The notes beneath the pieces are model-generated. The model did no database searches and was not told where the DNA came from. It saw only the letters and a list, made by a program, of their open reading frames with translations. A program made the translations under genes and the position numbers. Of a stretch of DNA of 6,519 nucleotides, positions 5,295 through 6,519 are shown piece by piece. Position 1 is the stretch's first letter, and each line of letters begins with the position of its first letter. Source of the stretch: Candidatus Gallimonas caecicola (GTDB lineage Bacteria; Bacillota; Clostridia; Christensenellales; Borkfalkiaceae); the NCBI GenBank assembly GCA_904394195.1, contig CAJFNH010000074.1:1-6519 (forward strand), given 5' to 3'.

Positions 5295-5689
5295 GTGACG
5301 ATCTCCCGTTCGTTCTCCCCCGTCTTGCGGATGAGAACGCGCTTGCAGCCCGCGGGCAGGAGGGGCGCGATGCGCTCGCTCCACTCCACAAGGCAGATCT
5401 TGCCCGCTTCGAAATAGTCGGCAAAACCCAGCTCCTCCGCCTGCCGCACGCTTTCGATGCGGTAACAGTCGAAATGGAACATGGGCGCATAGCTGTTGAC
5501 ATAGGCGTAAGTGGGGCTCAACACGTCCTCGCAAACGCCCAGTCCGCGCGCGATGCCCTGCGCGAGCACCGTCTTGCCCGCGCCCATCTCGCCGTCCAAA
5601 AGAACGACGTCCCCCGCCGAGAGCGTCTTTGCATAGTTTTCCGCCCACGCGAGAGTTTGCTCGGGCGAGCGCGAAAGAAAAATCGCCAT
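5291..5689 (-). CDS. tsaE: tRNA threonylcarbamoyladenosine biosynthesis ATPase TsaE
   Basis: TsaE is the small P-loop ATPase that drives the TsaB-TsaD t6A complex. In 132 residues it shows SPEQTLAWAE (8-17), Walker A GEMGAGKT (33-40), LSPTYAYVNSY (57-67), FHFDCYRIES (71-80) and LVEWSERI (100-107), all family hallmarks in the right order. It is a little shorter than the usual ~150 residues. The ATG at 5689 is preferred because the fold begins there and the promoter -10 is only nine bases upstream, so the message would be almost leaderless. No ribosome binding site is visible. An in-frame ATG at 5710 would place the -10 inside the gene. The first codons form one arm of a 13-base inverted repeat. 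It heads the overlapped five-gene operon. Confidence 0.95.
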   Translation of the reverse strand: MAIFLSRSPEQTLAWAENYAKTLSAGDVVLLDGEMGAGKTVLAQGIARGLGVCEDVLSPTYAYVNSYAPMFHFDCYRIESVRQAEELGFADYFEAGKICLVEWSERIAPLLPAGCKRVLIRKTGENEREIVT

Positions 5690-5722
5690 ACCACGGCTAT
5701 TATACCGCATATGGCGATTTTT
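5678..5722. terminator. Perfect 13-bp inverted repeat, bidirectional terminator-like hairpin
   Basis: Bases 5678-5690 are exactly complementary to 5710-5722, with three further pairs (CGG 5694-5696 with CCG 5705-5707) inside the 19-base loop. The outer ends are A5 and T5, so transcripts in either direction give a hairpin with a U-rich 3' side: UUUUU plus CUUU on the minus strand, UUUUUU on the plus strand. On the minus strand it lies 18 bases past the stop of the S-component gene and would end that transcript. The 3' arm is codons 1-4 of tsaE, and the -10 of the tsaE promoter is in the loop. The GC content of the stem is modest, so strength is uncertain. Confidence 0.6.
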
Positions 5723-5727
5723 TGCAA
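5699..5727 (-). promoter_or_regulatory. sigma-A type promoter for the tsaE-murF operon
   Basis: TTGCAA (5727-5722) and TATAAT (5704-5699) are separated by exactly 17 bases on the minus strand. The start of transcription would be near 5692, two to four bases before the tsaE ATG at 5689. It shares the -35, spacing and TATAATAG with the icd promoter. The -10 lies in the loop of the 5678-5722 inverted repeat. Confidence 0.8.
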
Positions 5728-5739
5728 GAATTTTGCTCC

Positions 5740-6492
5740 CTACTGCGTGAGCATATAGTGCAGTACGGCAAAGAACACCAGCACGAGCACGGCGAGCGCA
5801 AAACCGACGATGATGAGCGCCGTGGAGTAGCGCTCGCTCGCCTTCGACGCCCTCTTTTTGGGCGTAAGTTTGGCGTTCAGCCGGTTGATGGCGCGGGAGA
5901 TATGTTTGTAGACGGGCAGCGTGATGAGGGAGGCGACCAGGCAGCGCAGCACATTGAAGGGCAAAACGGACGCCCAGAGATAGATGCTGTAAAAATTTTC
6001 CTGCGTGCAGTCCGGGAAGAGGGGCGTCATCATGCCGAGGATGGGCTGCCAGCTGCCGCCGAACATGAGATAGACATAGGCGGGCACGAGCGCGAAGCGG
6101 TTGAGCAGCACCGCCAGCGCGGTGGAGATGAGCGAGCCCGTAACGAGCCCTGCAAGCGCCCCCCTGAAGGTGCGGTGCCTCTGATAGATGAGCCCCACGG
6201 GAATGACGAGCGCAAACCCGACCAGGATATCCGCCGCGTCCCCCACGAACATGGTGGACGTGGACACGCACACCAGCTTGATGAGCACCATCATGACGAC
6301 GATGACGCAGCCCGATACGGGACCGAGCGCGAACGTGCCGATGAGCACGGGGACATCGGAAAAGCGGAACTCCAGAAAGCCCGGGAAGGCGAACGGCATG
6401 GCGAAATTGAAGATATACAAGACCGCCGCCAGCGCCGAAAAGAGCGCGATCATTGCGATGCGCGTGGAAGAAAAGTACTTTTTTGCAGCCAT
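5740..6492 (-). CDS. ribU: ECF transporter S component, RibU-like (probably riboflavin)
   Basis: S components are membrane subunits that bind a vitamin and hand it to a shared ECF energy-coupling module (EcfA, EcfA', EcfT), none of which is in the window. After a short basic N-terminus, RIAMIALFSALAAVLYIF (11-28) opens the first helix. FLEFRFSDVPVLIGTFALGP (39-58) closely fits the RibU-type pattern K/R-x-D/R-x-SD-x-P-LIG-x-x-x-GP, and STSTMFVGDAADILVG (77-92) follows the RibU-like T-x-x-VG-E/D-x-A-x-x-x-x-G pattern. Five or six helices extend to about 195. The protein is 250 residues, longer than the usual ~200: a Lys/Arg-rich linker (about 198-222) leads to an extra hydrophobic segment (224-246). 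The start at 6492 has GAGG seven bases upstream. Any upstream FMN riboswitch would be outside the window. ECF S component is secure; riboflavin is inferred from motif resemblance. Confidence 0.85.
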   Translation of the reverse strand: MAAKKYFSSTRIAMIALFSALAAVLYIFNFAMPFAFPGFLEFRFSDVPVLIGTFALGPVSGCVIVVMMVLIKLVCVSTSTMFVGDAADILVGFALVIPVGLIYQRHRTFRGALAGLVTGSLISTALAVLLNRFALVPAYVYLMFGGSWQPILGMMTPLFPDCTQENFYSIYLWASVLPFNVLRCLVASLITLPVYKHISRAINRLNAKLTPKKRASKASERYSTALIIVGFALAVLVLVFFAVLHYMLTQ

Positions 6493-6519
6493 AGGAACAC
6501 CTCGCAGAATTTTACGGAT

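Noticed and set aside
5291..6271. Extended tsaE frame of 326 codons
   Set aside because: The upstream part is an out-of-frame reading of the S-component gene; TsaE homology begins at the ATG at 5689.
6509..6514. TAAAAT as a -10 element for the S-component gene
   Set aside because: Transcription would begin within the ribosome binding site, and the -35 region lies mostly outside the window.

Overview
The window reads as a chromosomal stretch from a GC-rich member of the Bacillota, most likely class Clostridia. The reasons are strong GGAGG-type ribosome binding sites, consensus sigma-A promoters, the tsaE-tsaB-rimI gene order known from Gram-positive bacteria, an ECF-type vitamin transporter S component, and cell-wall precursor ligases of a divergent type. 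This assignment is an inference; no rRNA or tRNA gene is present. Every gene I can support lies on the minus strand, so transcription runs from high to low coordinates.

In transcription order: a RibU-like ECF S component (6492-5740); a 50-base gap holding a perfect inverted repeat and a consensus promoter; then five genes joined by four consecutive 4-base overlaps, tsaE (5689-5291), tsaB (5294-4689), rimI (4692-4258), an alpha/beta hydrolase starting at TTG (4261-3563) and a membrane-anchored MurF-like ligase (3566-1983). A 319-base non-coding gap follows, built of degenerate ~37-base hairpin units, a G-run motif and a hairpin that holds the next ribosome binding site. Then come a divergent D-Ala-D-Ala ligase (1663-545) and the 5' part of a eukaryotic-type NADP isocitrate dehydrogenase gene (519 to the window edge), whose promoter lies in the tail of ddl.

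Functionally the window combines vitamin uptake, tRNA t6A modification (TsaE and TsaB, without TsaD), N-terminal protein acetylation (RimI), D-Ala-D-Ala synthesis and its attachment to the wall precursor (Ddl and MurF-like), and the NADPH-forming step of central carbon metabolism. The t6A genes and the wall ligase appear to be one translationally coupled operon.

The most interesting points are regulatory and structural. The tsaE promoter sits in the loop of a hairpin that looks like a bidirectional terminator and would give a nearly leaderless tsaE mRNA. The ddl ribosome binding site is buried in a terminator-like hairpin. The MurF-like protein has a multi-pass membrane domain in place of the usual MurF N-terminal domain. 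The Ddl partner departs from the canonical second-substrate motif. I see no phage, transposase, CRISPR or defence genes.
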